Shown here one piece after another: positions 1 through 8,061 of a stretch of DNA of 15,833 nt. The stretch is from positions 1-15,833 of the forward strand of contig DAOTUB010000259.1 of assembly GCA_034437455.1 (NCBI GenBank). Direction: 5' to 3'. Each line of letters starts with the position of its first letter. The first letter of the stretch is position 1. A program made the translations under genes and the position numbers. Below the pieces are notes generated by a model. It was not told the DNA's origin, made no database searches, and worked only from the letters and a program-made list of their open reading frames with translations. This DNA comes from DAOTUB01 sp034437455. Its GTDB lineage: Bacteria; Chloroflexota; Anaerolineae; B4-G1.

Positions 1-42
1 GTCTGGGTTGCTGTGCGTTAGAATGAGCGCAGCGTTCATCAT
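1..42 (-). CDS. Start of an unidentified gene (partial, runs off the window)
   Basis: An ATG at 42-40 overlaps the Cas6 stop as ATGA, and AGGAGG (48-53 on the complement) lies 5 nt upstream of it. The 14 visible codons read MMNAALILTHSNPD. The second ATG (39) is also possible, but the ATGA overlap matches the coupling used throughout this operon and favours 42. The fragment is too short to assign to a family. The hydrophobic strand followed by THSNPD could be the first beta strand of a Rossmann-like domain, but this is only an impression. The gene is probably another member of the CRISPR operon. Confidence 0.55.
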   Translation of the reverse strand, partial: MMNAALILTHSNPD

Positions 43-794
43 CGTATCCTCCTCGTTTGTCCCATACCGTGCGTCGTCTTGCGCCCGGTGCCGCAGAACT
101 CGGCGTAATCGGCGAGGGCGTTGAGCTGCCATACCAATGCTTGATTCAGCTTTCGCGCCCGGGTGATGGCGAAGGCAACCTCCCCCACAAATCCCACGAA
201 GGGTCTACCACGCCCCAGGTCGTGTTTCTCTGTATGTAGCCGGTGGCTGTCAATCGCCACGTTGGTCAGCACGGTCTCCAGCAGCAAAGTGCTGATGCGC
301 CGGTCCGGCGGCGCAAAGTCATTCCACCGGCTAAGCCAGCTCTTAAAGACGGCGACCGGTTCAGGCAAGGGAAAGTCCAGTCTCCCCGCGCTGAAACTGG
401 TCGGCGACGTGAAGCGCATCGCGATATAGTCGGCAGGCCGAATCCCAGTCAGCAGCAGATCGTAGCTGCGATGGGTGACGTGCGCATCGGGCCAACGCAC
501 AGGCCAAGTACGCCCGTTCAAGTCGAGCTCGGCCGTGGCCTGCACACCGGTCCACAGCGGTTCCCATAGATCGTCCTCCAGAAGTGTTACTCGCCAGTGA
601 TGCTCGCCGTTTCGACCTCGCTCCAACGCCGAGATGGTGAATGGCTTGCGCACGGGGCGGTTGTGGACGACATTTCCCAGTCCGGGGTAGGCAGCATCCA
701 TCCACCGCAACAAGTTGGCGTGCAGGGCGCGGTAGAGGTCAGGTGGCGGCGGGTGATCGCCGCCCGTGACAGGGAACTTGATGGCGTAGGGCAT
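39..794 (-). CDS. cas6: Cas6 CRISPR pre-crRNA endoribonuclease
   Basis: Cas6 cuts the CRISPR transcript within its repeats to make crRNAs for the type III complex. The 251-residue product is a normal length for Cas6. Its clearest signature is the C-terminal glycine-rich loop at residues 235-248 (GTGRKTTHGMGQTR), the RNA-binding loop of the RAMP fold. An N-terminal segment ending in PFTISAL (51-57) is typical, and His44 just before it is the candidate catalytic histidine; that residue is inferred from position, not proven. The ATG at 794 has AGGAG 5 nt upstream. The gene lies 2 bp after the stop of a decayed gene and overlaps the next gene by 4 bp (ATGA). It is the most distal recognisable cas gene, separated from the effector genes by the ATPase/PIN-AlbA_2 pair. 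The array it serves is not in the window. Confidence 0.93.
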   Translation of the reverse strand: MPYAIKFPVTGGDHPPPPDLYRALHANLLRWMDAAYPGLGNVVHNRPVRKPFTISALERGRNGEHHWRVTLLEDDLWEPLWTGVQATAELDLNGRTWPVRWPDAHVTHRSYDLLLTGIRPADYIAMRFTSPTSFSAGRLDFPLPEPVAVFKSWLSRWNDFAPPDRRISTLLLETVLTNVAIDSHRLHTEKHDLGRGRPFVGFVGEVAFAITRARKLNQALVWQLNALADYAEFCGTGRKTTHGMGQTRRIR

Positions 795-796
795 GG

Positions 797-1096
797 TTAC
801 TCCTGACGAGCCTTTGTCCGAGTCGGCCTGTGGTCCGGATGCAACAATGTCTGCAGACCGAGGCTTTGCAATGTACGACTGATCGCCTTCACCTCGTTAT
901 CTCACTCCCATTCCAGCGCCTTCTTGCTGTGCGATTCGTTGAGGATCAGCATCAGTCCACTCCGGCCGGCTTGGTCAATGATACTGTCCGCAGTCATTAG
1001 GATGGCGTCAATCTCCTCCTATGCCGGCAGTTTGGCCAGCAGGAGGAGGGTCACGGGGATAAAAAGGCGTCTACGACGGGGCATAGGTCGCCTCAT
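797..1096 (-). pseudogene. Decayed 100-codon gene between the AlbA_2 gene and cas6, possibly RQC-like
   Basis: The frame starts with an ATG at 1096 that overlaps the upstream stop as ATGA and ends with TAA at 799-797, 2 bp before the cas6 ATG. Both ends therefore fit the operon's spacing exactly. Two in-frame stops break it: TAG at 1021-1019 (codon 26) and TGA at 904-902 (codon 65). Between and after the stops the frame still reads like protein, for example EEIDAILMTADSIIDQAGRS followed by GLMLILNESHSKKALEWE. The pattern (I)..AGRSGL...L..S.SKK faintly resembles the winged-helix RQC domain of RecQ-type helicases, but I am not confident of that. It is most likely an inactivated gene. Alternatives are non-coding sequence that happens to fit, or sequencing errors. 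Confidence 0.5.
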
Positions 1097-2103
1097 GCTA
1101 TGCGCACCGTCTGTCGGCCCCGCCTAACATACGTTACCCCGCTGTAGCGTCTTTCTTTGCGCTTATCCTTTTCGGGTTCCTGGACATCAAACACCAGGAT
1201 CCCACGACCACTCGGTAACTCGATCTTGTCATAGCGGAGTTCCGATGGCGCAAAAGGAGGTGAAATCTTTGGGAGCCAAGTTGTTGCCAATATATTGAAA
1301 ATCTCATCCCATGTCTTTGGGCGTACATCTTGTGAGGATTTGTACTCAAGCGTGAATCCCTCAATCCAGCCAGTATAGTTTCTTTCAGCGATACCCAGTA
1401 ATACCTTGCCACCATAACTGTTAGACAATGCACAAATGGCTTGCGTTGTCTCACGCAAAATGCTCTTCGTTAGATAGAAAGGACCACCTGGCTGATTATT
1501 ATGAGGTTGCTTGAACTCAAGCATATCGCCTTCTGTGTATCGATTTCTCTCCAAGAACTCCTCAAGCTCCTCTTCGGTGTGGGGATAGATTGGCTGGTGA
1601 CAGAGTGCATCGCTTAGTGCTCTACGGCCTGGCTGACCGCACCAAACCGAAAAGTTCACATCAAAGTGCTCCTTCAATTCCTGAACTGTGCTACTGCTGT
1701 GAAAACCTCGATGCTTCCAGGCGGTATGAGTATAATCCTTGCCCACAGCAAATATTTTGATGTCTCGCCCCGATGGTGCACATAGAGCCAGCAAATGTGG
1801 TTCGACAGGCGTATCACAACCGGTTTCCTGCAAGAACCCGTCTCTCAGGCAATCTACTGAAACTGGCAAGGTTCTAGCTAGCACCTGCTGATTCTCCAAC
1901 AACCACAGAAGCCGCTCTCGTGGATTCCCGGTCAAGTGCTTCACGAGCTCTTCATAGGCCTCTAGGATTGCTCCATCATCCCGGTCCAAGATAAGCCTAA
2001 TGAGTTTCCTATTGTCAAAAAGATCATCGAGGATCCCCTCGCTTGGTGAATGGCCAAGATGTGCTGCCAGGTAGACATTGGGGTCAAGAGCAAGCGATAG
2101 CAT
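1093..2103 (-). CDS. PIN-like domain fused to AlbA_2 (Schlafen-type) domain protein
   Basis: The 336-residue protein has two parts. The C-terminal half (about 186-336) looks like an AlbA_2/Schlafen divergent domain: EGDMLEFK (191-198), ICALSNSYGGKVLLGI (223-238) and a closing YVRRGRQTVRI (325-335). Such domains bind nucleic acid or nucleotide, and in Schlafen proteins cut RNA. The N-terminal half resembles a PIN ribonuclease: LALDPNVYL (4-12, Asp7), a helix with Glu48/Glu51, then TPVEPHLLALC (98-108, Glu101) and GKDYTH (121-126, Asp123) followed by a strand. That spacing of acidic residues fits PIN, but the assignment is tentative. The gene starts 4 bp after the ATPase stop, so the two are surely co-translated and probably partners. 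Its stop overlaps the start of the decayed downstream gene (ATGA). Base composition is AT-richer than the cas genes. Confidence 0.72.
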   Translation of the reverse strand: MLSLALDPNVYLAAHLGHSPSEGILDDLFDNRKLIRLILDRDDGAILEAYEELVKHLTGNPRERLLWLLENQQVLARTLPVSVDCLRDGFLQETGCDTPVEPHLLALCAPSGRDIKIFAVGKDYTHTAWKHRGFHSSSTVQELKEHFDVNFSVWCGQPGRRALSDALCHQPIYPHTEEELEEFLERNRYTEGDMLEFKQPHNNQPGGPFYLTKSILRETTQAICALSNSYGGKVLLGIAERNYTGWIEGFTLEYKSSQDVRPKTWDEIFNILATTWLPKISPPFAPSELRYDKIELPSGRGILVFDVQEPEKDKRKERRYSGVTYVRRGRQTVRIA

Positions 2104-2107
2104 TGGT

Positions 2108-3706
2108 CTACCCTTCCGATGGCCTTGTCTCCCTACTTGCTTTGCTGAGCATTACAATATCTTCCATATCGCTGGCAAAAAAGTCCCGAAATCCCCCTGG
2201 GATGTACTCCAAGTCTCCTGTTCGGTCGACGGTAATCTCCTGAATGTTGCTTTGCCCAAACAAGCGATCCACAAAGTAAATGACCAACTCATTTGGATGA
2301 ATCTGTCGAGGCCTATCCAATTCCCCATCTAGCTTTCCTGCAGCCGTTTCGGCAATCCGACGCCTTAGCCGGAGCAGAAAATGCTCGCTGTGTGTCTCTA
2401 TCAGAAACTGAACGTGGAGCGAGTCTATTTCCCTCTGTGTAGGCTCGGGTATAGGCTCAGGTTCTCCACGATCCTTTTTTTCCTGAATCAACCGCCATGC
2501 ACGGCCGGCATGGGAGGCCTTGGCAATGAACAAGTCAGTGAGAATGGCCTGGGCGCTCGGGTGCAGATGAAGTTCAGGTTGCTCGATCAAGAGCGTGCCG
2601 TCGCCATTGGACACCAGACACTGGATGATCACGGGCAATACTTGCGACAATCCAAAACCAACATCTGCCAGGTTCTTGGAATTCACTTCCTCTGATTCAT
2701 GGATGTCTACACTGGCAACCAAGGCCCGGCCGCCAAAGCTGTAGTGAGTGACAGGACGAACACGAGCACACAGGCCAACTGCCTGCGACCAGAGGTCGAC
2801 TTCGTCTATCACTGACTTGTCTATTTCTCCACGCAGGTATTGCAAGTACCCCCGCAGCCCACTGCCTTGCCAGTCTCTGATTCTCTGCGCATTGAACACA
2901 AACTCGCGCTCTGGCTCGGGACGCAAAGGTACTAAATGATCCATTTGCTGTAAGAACCACACGACCGTTTGCCGGAGCTCACGCAGCAAGGCCACAACGA
3001 ACTTCAAATCGTCGCTTGAGACAGCGTCGCTTTTCAACACGACCTCCGGCGTCGCAAGGGTCGGCAGGAACCCCGACACCAAATCAATGCGCGAACCGGC
3101 CCAGGCCGAATCTTCGTCAACCTCGTGACCGCGCAGGATGTCGCTGTGAAACCACCACTCGTCTTCTCCCTCCGTAGCAATACGGTAGTCGAGGCGGTAG
3201 GCCGCAAAGATGCTCAACGGGGGATGATGCTCTGAGTGGGACTGTGGATACGCTATTTCCAGTTCAGTCAGCCACGCCTGTTCGAGCTCGTCGTTCCACT
3301 CGTATTGCAGGCATAACTCCACTTGATCCTGGGCCTGGCTGGCCGGGATGGCCGGTAGTCCCTCGCGCTGGCACTGTTGGTTGACCAAGCGAGTGAGGGA
3401 GTCCAGGGTATCCAGCAATTGACAGCGAAAGGCAAAGATAATGGGTTTCGGCCAGTCTGGGTTGCTTGGACTGGTATGAATCATAGTCCCGAAATCCCCG
3501 ACGTCAACGCCTTGACGAGTGGCATAGACAAACGGCCCAGATCCCACCTCTGCACCAAGGCTCTGCTTCAGCAACCGCAAGGCGCGGCCGATGACACTCT
3601 TGCCGCTAGAGTTCTTGCCGAACAGCAGGGTGATAGGACGCAGCTCAATCCAGTCGGTATCCTGGAACGCCATAAAGTTCTTGAGCCGGATGGCTTCTAC
3701 GCTCAT
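2108..3706 (-). CDS. AAA/ABC-type ATPase, DUF3696-like (SMC/OLD-like)
   Basis: A 532-residue ATPase of the RecF/SMC/OLD-like group seen in many defence systems. It opens with IRLKNFMAF (6-14) and Walker A GKNSSGKS (30-37). Late in the protein come an ABC-signature-like GFGLSQVLP (350-358), Walker B TLLIEQPELHLHP (371-383), and the switch-histidine segment FLIETHSEHF (434-443). The C-terminal GGFRDFF (504-510) recalls DUF3696-family ATPases. No Toprim or other nuclease domain is seen, so any nuclease activity probably comes from the PIN-like/AlbA_2 partner 4 bp downstream. The ATG has GGGGAG about 7 nt upstream. A 52-bp gap separates it from the upstream RAMP gene, the first real gap in the operon. 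It could power a CRISPR-linked effector or be an independent two-gene system carried in the operon. Confidence 0.85.
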   Translation of the reverse strand: MSVEAIRLKNFMAFQDTDWIELRPITLLFGKNSSGKSVIGRALRLLKQSLGAEVGSGPFVYATRQGVDVGDFGTMIHTSPSNPDWPKPIIFAFRCQLLDTLDSLTRLVNQQCQREGLPAIPASQAQDQVELCLQYEWNDELEQAWLTELEIAYPQSHSEHHPPLSIFAAYRLDYRIATEGEDEWWFHSDILRGHEVDEDSAWAGSRIDLVSGFLPTLATPEVVLKSDAVSSDDLKFVVALLRELRQTVVWFLQQMDHLVPLRPEPEREFVFNAQRIRDWQGSGLRGYLQYLRGEIDKSVIDEVDLWSQAVGLCARVRPVTHYSFGGRALVASVDIHESEEVNSKNLADVGFGLSQVLPVIIQCLVSNGDGTLLIEQPELHLHPSAQAILTDLFIAKASHAGRAWRLIQEKKDRGEPEPIPEPTQREIDSLHVQFLIETHSEHFLLRLRRRIAETAAGKLDGELDRPRQIHPNELVIYFVDRLFGQSNIQEITVDRTGDLEYIPGGFRDFFASDMEDIVMLSKASRETRPSEG

Positions 3707-3758
3707 GCTCCAACTCCCCTCGCCAGAGAAACTGGCTTGTGGCCGTTTTGGGGCTTGG

Positions 3759-6044
3759 TTACACTAACTCAACGTCCTGGGCCGCAGGCCGCCCTTTCAT
3801 GCCCTTCCCTTCCACGAACCGTACCCGCTGGCCCTCCTGCAGCGTGCGCCCTCCCTGGATGGCCGACTTGTGCACAAAAATGTCAGGTTTCCCTTTTCGG
3901 GCGATGAACCCGTAGCCCTTTCGGTCGTTGAACCACTTGACGGTCCCCGTCTCAGTACCCCTGGTCGGCTTGGCCTCTGCCCTGGGGCGCGGCCGGGGCG
4001 CGGTGTCGCGCACGCGCTGGTCGGCGAGCACGGCCAACGGATCGGGCAGTACGGGCCGCTCTTTGTACTCGTTGACCTTGTCCAAGCCATGCTCGATCTC
4101 CATGTAGCGCGTGGCCTCCAGCCAGTCCTCGTCGCTCTCGCGCCATTCCAGTATGACCAGCAGCATCTGGATGCGCTCTATCCCGCGCAACCGCCGGGCG
4201 CTGCTGCTCAACTTCTGGAGGACGTACTGTTCGAACTGCTGGACGTAGGGCGCACCATCGGCCTCTGAACCCGCTTCGGCCCACCAGTCACCCTTGAATA
4301 GCCGGGCGTAGCGCGCCCGGCGATCCGTAAGCCGCAGATTTGCTCGAATGGCGACGGCTCCCATCCCCAGCGGCTTGCCCATGCCCAGCTTGTGGCGATA
4401 CACTTTGCCGCCTTCGCCAGGGAGCGACAGCGCCCACAGCAGCGCCCCAAGCTCCTCAGGGCGCAAATTCTCGAAGCGGAGACTAAACTTGAACCGAACG
4501 CCGGGGGCCAGGGGAACTATGCGCGTGAGTTGGCTCTCGTGCTTGCGCTCGCTGGGACTGGCCTCGATATCGGGTGTGGTGCCTTTGTGCCAGTAGAGCT
4601 TGTGGCCCCGAAGCTGTGTCTCCAGCGGCGACGTGCCATAGTGAGCCAGGCTGGCCTTATCATCTGGATCGTGACCGGCTTCCCGATCCTGCGCCAGGTA
4701 GTGCTGGAACGTGGTCGGCTTGGGGCCGGACAGGACGTGAGGCGTGATCGGTTCAGGGTTGAACCAGATGCGGCCGCTGGCACCAGCCAGGTGTGCGTCG
4801 CCAAAGAAGACACGCCCGGCACGCTGGTCTTCCGGGCTGCTTTCGTCTTCAACCCAGCCAAAGATTGCATCGGCCAGGTCGGGCTGGGAGACATCCATCA
4901 ATTCCGTCGGTGCGAAATCGCGTGGTGTGGCAGCCCGCTTGCTCCCTGGAAGCCGGGCCGGGACGCGAAAATGGGGGCTATGACCAAAGGCGATTACCTC
5001 GCCATCCCGCTCGACATAAAAAACCGGCCCCCCGTCCTTGAGGCAACCATTGCCCTCACCCCACAGTTCTTGCTTTTGGAAGGGTGTCAGACCAGCCAAA
5101 TAGTCGCGGATCGTTTGCTCCCGGATCTTTAGCAACCGGGTGCGGCGATCTGGGAACAGGATGAGCGCGTGGTTCTTGCGCGGCGAGGGTCCCGCTTGGC
5201 TCGTCTCCAACATGTTGCCCGAGCAGACCAATATGCCCTCGTACTGATAATGATGGCCGGCTTTGGGCGGGCCGATGCGCGTGATGGCCACGTACTTGCC
5301 ACGTTTGCCTCGCCGCTCTTGAGCCTCAAAGGTCACAGGAAAAAATCCGGGGCGATAGCGGGGACTGTTGAGCCGCACAAACCCTGGGATGGCATCGGGG
5401 GGAATGATCCGTTCTTTGACCTTGAAATAGCCGCTCTTCTCAGCGCCGAGGCCCACGCTGGACGGCGTGCGCGCCGGTGCAATGTCCCAGTCGTCTCCCC
5501 GGCGGACCAGGAAGCCGGCTTTCACGTCGGCCCCATACCGCCCTAATATTTCCTCGTAAGGCAAGCGCAAGGGGTCGTCGCGCGCTGCAGCGACGGCGCG
5601 GAAGGTGAACGTCGGCTCGTCGGCCACCCAGCGCATCCGACCAAAGCCAGCGATCTCGACCAGCGTACGGACCATACCCCGCAGCGTGCTGCCCGGAATG
5701 ACCGGCGTGGAGTACCCCTCCACCTCTTCAGCGGAGGGGCTATAGAAAGGGGCACGTGCGAGCTTTTCTTCTACCGTTAACTCATCCGGCTTTTTCTGCC
5801 CCGTGGTCCTGAACTGCACCTCGGTCATCAGGCCACGCACGTAGGTTGGCGAGCAGGTTTCCAACTCGCATTCGATCACACCGGTGAGCGCGTCCGCGTC
5901 GTCCGCGTAAACGTCGTGACTGAGGGGCGGCCGGGCTGCCACAACCGTTTCCGGCAGCGGTACAAAATTGTAGGGCGCACGCGCCCAAACCCGCCGGCCC
6001 TTGTCACGACGAGGATGTGTTGGATTGCTATGCTTCGGACTCAT
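3759..6044 (-). CDS. TIGR03986-type type III RAMP protein with C-terminal cold-shock domain
   Basis: A 761-residue Cas7-like RAMP of the large type III family related to TIGR03986. The N-terminal APYNFVPLP (23-31) and IPGSTLRGMVR (116-126) are characteristic, and a glycine-rich KLGMGKPLGMGAVAI segment lies near the end of the RAMP part. It is expected to be a backbone subunit holding crRNA or target RNA. Residues 700-761 form a complete cold-shock domain: GTVKWFNDRKGYGFI includes RNP1 (KGYGFI, 709-714), and DIFVHKSAI (721-729) is RNP2. A basic, Pro/Arg-rich linker joins the two. The fold binds single-stranded nucleic acid, so the tail may hold target RNA or ssDNA near the complex. The start overlaps the csx19 stop by 4 bp (ATGA). 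The single open frame argues for a true fusion. A role in the Cas7 backbone is inferred from III-D complexes. Confidence 0.85.
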   Translation of the reverse strand: MSPKHSNPTHPRRDKGRRVWARAPYNFVPLPETVVAARPPLSHDVYADDADALTGVIECELETCSPTYVRGLMTEVQFRTTGQKKPDELTVEEKLARAPFYSPSAEEVEGYSTPVIPGSTLRGMVRTLVEIAGFGRMRWVADEPTFTFRAVAAARDDPLRLPYEEILGRYGADVKAGFLVRRGDDWDIAPARTPSSVGLGAEKSGYFKVKERIIPPDAIPGFVRLNSPRYRPGFFPVTFEAQERRGKRGKYVAITRIGPPKAGHHYQYEGILVCSGNMLETSQAGPSPRKNHALILFPDRRTRLLKIREQTIRDYLAGLTPFQKQELWGEGNGCLKDGGPVFYVERDGEVIAFGHSPHFRVPARLPGSKRAATPRDFAPTELMDVSQPDLADAIFGWVEDESSPEDQRAGRVFFGDAHLAGASGRIWFNPEPITPHVLSGPKPTTFQHYLAQDREAGHDPDDKASLAHYGTSPLETQLRGHKLYWHKGTTPDIEASPSERKHESQLTRIVPLAPGVRFKFSLRFENLRPEELGALLWALSLPGEGGKVYRHKLGMGKPLGMGAVAIRANLRLTDRRARYARLFKGDWWAEAGSEADGAPYVQQFEQYVLQKLSSSARRLRGIERIQMLLVILEWRESDEDWLEATRYMEIEHGLDKVNEYKERPVLPDPLAVLADQRVRDTAPRPRPRAEAKPTRGTETGTVKWFNDRKGYGFIARKGKPDIFVHKSAIQGGRTLQEGQRVRFVEGKGMKGRPAAQDVELV

Positions 6045-6619
6045 TGCTTTCCTCCTTCCACTCCCACCAACCGGCTCAGGGCAATGTACGCCTGGCCTTC
6101 TGTGTCATAGTCCACATAGTGCTTCACGACCAGTTTGGGCCGCTGCTTGCCTTGGGGAATCACCGGCGGCGCGTGACGCTGCCCTCGCGCTCCCTCTTGC
6201 AGCAGGGCAAAGCCCACGTCCGGTCGCACCTTGATGAGGTTGCCCTGGTACCATAGCAAGTGCTTTTCCTCGGGCAAAGCCTCCAGGCCCACACCGGCGT
6301 CGGTCAGCAGCCGGGCCTCAAAACCCTCGGGCGTGCGCCAGACCCGCACTTGACCAGCCTGGCCAAAGACCCGCGCTTCCTGCAACGTCTCGGCTCGCAG
6401 CACCACCGCCACGGAGGGGTACTTGGCAGGATGATCGAACACATCGCTCGAAAGTACCAGTTTCCCATCCGGCTGCCGTTTGCCCCAGATCACCCCGTCG
6501 TCGGCGTGGATCAGCAGCCAGGGCATGTCCGCCTTCATCTGCACGGCCAGCCAGTCGCGGGGGTCGGCACAGAAATCGTCCGCATCCAGGGAGATAGATT
6601 GTCCATACTGCTTGCTCAT
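6041..6619 (-). CDS. csx19: Csx19, accessory subunit of type III-D complex
   Basis: A 192-residue protein with PWLLIHADDGVIWG (33-46), a strong match to my memory of the Csx19 (TIGR03984) consensus, followed by an S-x-DVF segment and a region rich in strands. Csx19 marks type III-D loci and is a structural component of the III-Dv complex; no enzymatic motif is visible here. The ATG at 6619 was chosen over an upstream in-frame start at 6841 because it overlaps the stop of the preceding RAMP gene as ATGA, and the extra 74 residues would lie wholly inside that gene and are low-complexity. The stop overlaps the next gene's ATG in the same way. Its position between the tandem RAMP and the large RAMP agrees with membership of the effector complex. 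Confidence 0.85.
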   Translation of the reverse strand: MSKQYGQSISLDADDFCADPRDWLAVQMKADMPWLLIHADDGVIWGKRQPDGKLVLSSDVFDHPAKYPSVAVVLRAETLQEARVFGQAGQVRVWRTPEGFEARLLTDAGVGLEALPEEKHLLWYQGNLIKVRPDVGFALLQEGARGQRHAPPVIPQGKQRPKLVVKHYVDYDTEGQAYIALSRLVGVEGGKQ

Positions 6620-8061
6620 CGGTCCTTGCCCTCCTCGTAGCGGTGTAGTGCCTGTACAAAGTTTTCCAATTCCTCCGGCATACCATCGCCGCCAAATTCC
6701 AAGCCGCCATGGTCGCGCTGGGCCAACTTCCAGGTCGTTTTTGCCTTCTCCCCCTGACGATGGGTGAGTGTGGCTCGCTTTCCCTGCAGCCGCCCGCGCC
6801 CCACGCTGCTCTCGCCGCCCAAGGACAGGTCGCCAGTCCACAGGTCCTTGAGCACCAGCAACAATAGGCCGATCTCGTAATCCTCTGGCTGGCGCAGTTC
6901 CAGTTGAATGTGCACCTGGGAGCCATTGCCGCCAAAGACCGGCTGCTGGGAGAACAGGGCCTGGGGGTAGGCCCCGCCGGTAAAGCGATCGATTTTGACC
7001 CGGCCGTGAACCAGGTCAGTTGTGCCTTTGACCTCGGTCTCGCGCGTCACTAGTCGGCTACCGGTGGGTTGGTCCTGGCTGTCCTCAATGCGCTTCCCAA
7101 AGATATCATTTGCCAGCTTGGCTCCAGTTTCTCTGCCGTGCAAAGTGTTTGCGATGCGCAGCGTCCGTGCCCGCACCGCGCCGGCCAGGCTGGCACCGGA
7201 AAGAATCGGCACCTCGTCTCCGTCTCGGTACGAGTGCAAGTGGACCATATCTGGGTCGTCGGCCGCTCCGGAGCCGGAACGGATGAGCAGCGAGCTGGTC
7301 AATTCGAAGACGCCGTCCAGGGTAAACACCTGGCGCTGATCCTCCAAGTCGGCGAGGTCCACTTGCAACAGCGGGGCGATCTTTTCTCCACGCTCTTCCC
7401 CGGTAGCGTCCTCATCCAGCCAGGCGACCAGCCCGCGCGGGGTGGTCAGATCGTAGCGCCGCACACGCCATTGAGTCACGCGGCATTGCCCCAGGCCGCG
7501 CCGCTTGCGCGAGCCGAGGCTGATCTCGCCACCTTCCAGCCCACGCAGGGCCAAGGCCAGGAGACGCGGCAGGTCCTGATTGCTGGCAGTAAGCAGTAGC
7601 TCGAAGGACAGGTCAAAGCGTGTGCCAGCTTGCAGCAGTTCCATATCGAACTTTTCGCCCTCCTTGGCGGTGCGGGTTTTCGCGTCGAGAGCCACGCCGT
7701 CGCGCAGCTCGATGCCGGGACCATTGCCCCAGGCGTCGTCCACCAGTAGCCAACTCTGCACGCTGGCCTTGCCCTCTACCTCGCCGAACAATTGGGAAGC
7801 CTGCTCTCGCGCTGCTACGAGTTGGCGGTAGCCCTCCAGATACTCGTGCAGGTAGTTGCGCAGCGCTCCGGCGATGGAGGTACCCGTGAGCAAGGGAGTC
7901 TGCCCGTCGCGGGCATCGCGCAGCAGGGGCATGTCGGTCAAGCCCTCGCCCTCGCCGCCCAGGTGTGTCGGGGTCTCCAGCAAAAGCGTACCTCTGATTT
8001 CCACTCGTTCAACGACGCCGCGTCCCTGCCGTCCGCCGGGGTTGCGTTTTCTTGTGCTCAT
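6616..8061 (-). CDS. Tandem Cas7 (two-RAMP fusion), Csm3-like subunit of III-D complex
   Basis: The 481-residue protein contains two Cas7/Csm3-like RAMP domains. Matching motifs recur: PLLTGTSIAGALRNYL (56-71) and PILSGASLAGAVRARTL (285-301); VALDAKTRTA (123-132) and VKIDRFTGGA (355-364); glycine-rich loops GSRKRRGLGQC (183-193) and GGESSVGRGRL (415-425). Each domain should occupy about 6 nt of crRNA. Type III Cas7 subunits cut target RNA with an aspartate in the loop before the first glycine motif. Candidates are Asp43/49/52 in domain 1 and Asp268/269/271 in domain 2. Both copies have acidic residues there, so either could cut. It resembles the Cas7-2x subunit of III-Dv complexes. ATGA overlaps join it to csx10 upstream and csx19 downstream. 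Confidence 0.9.
   Translation of the reverse strand: MSTRKRNPGGRQGRGVVERVEIRGTLLLETPTHLGGEGEGLTDMPLLRDARDGQTPLLTGTSIAGALRNYLHEYLEGYRQLVAAREQASQLFGEVEGKASVQSWLLVDDAWGNGPGIELRDGVALDAKTRTAKEGEKFDMELLQAGTRFDLSFELLLTASNQDLPRLLALALRGLEGGEISLGSRKRRGLGQCRVTQWRVRRYDLTTPRGLVAWLDEDATGEERGEKIAPLLQVDLADLEDQRQVFTLDGVFELTSSLLIRSGSGAADDPDMVHLHSYRDGDEVPILSGASLAGAVRARTLRIANTLHGRETGAKLANDIFGKRIEDSQDQPTGSRLVTRETEVKGTTDLVHGRVKIDRFTGGAYPQALFSQQPVFGGNGSQVHIQLELRQPEDYEIGLLLLVLKDLWTGDLSLGGESSVGRGRLQGKRATLTHRQGEKAKTTWKLAQRDHGGLEFGGDGMPEELENFVQALHRYEEGKDR

Noticed and set aside
6620..6841. N-terminal extension of Csx19 starting at 6841
   Set aside because: The extra 74 residues fall inside the tandem RAMP gene and are low-complexity; the ATGA overlap at 6619 is the better start.
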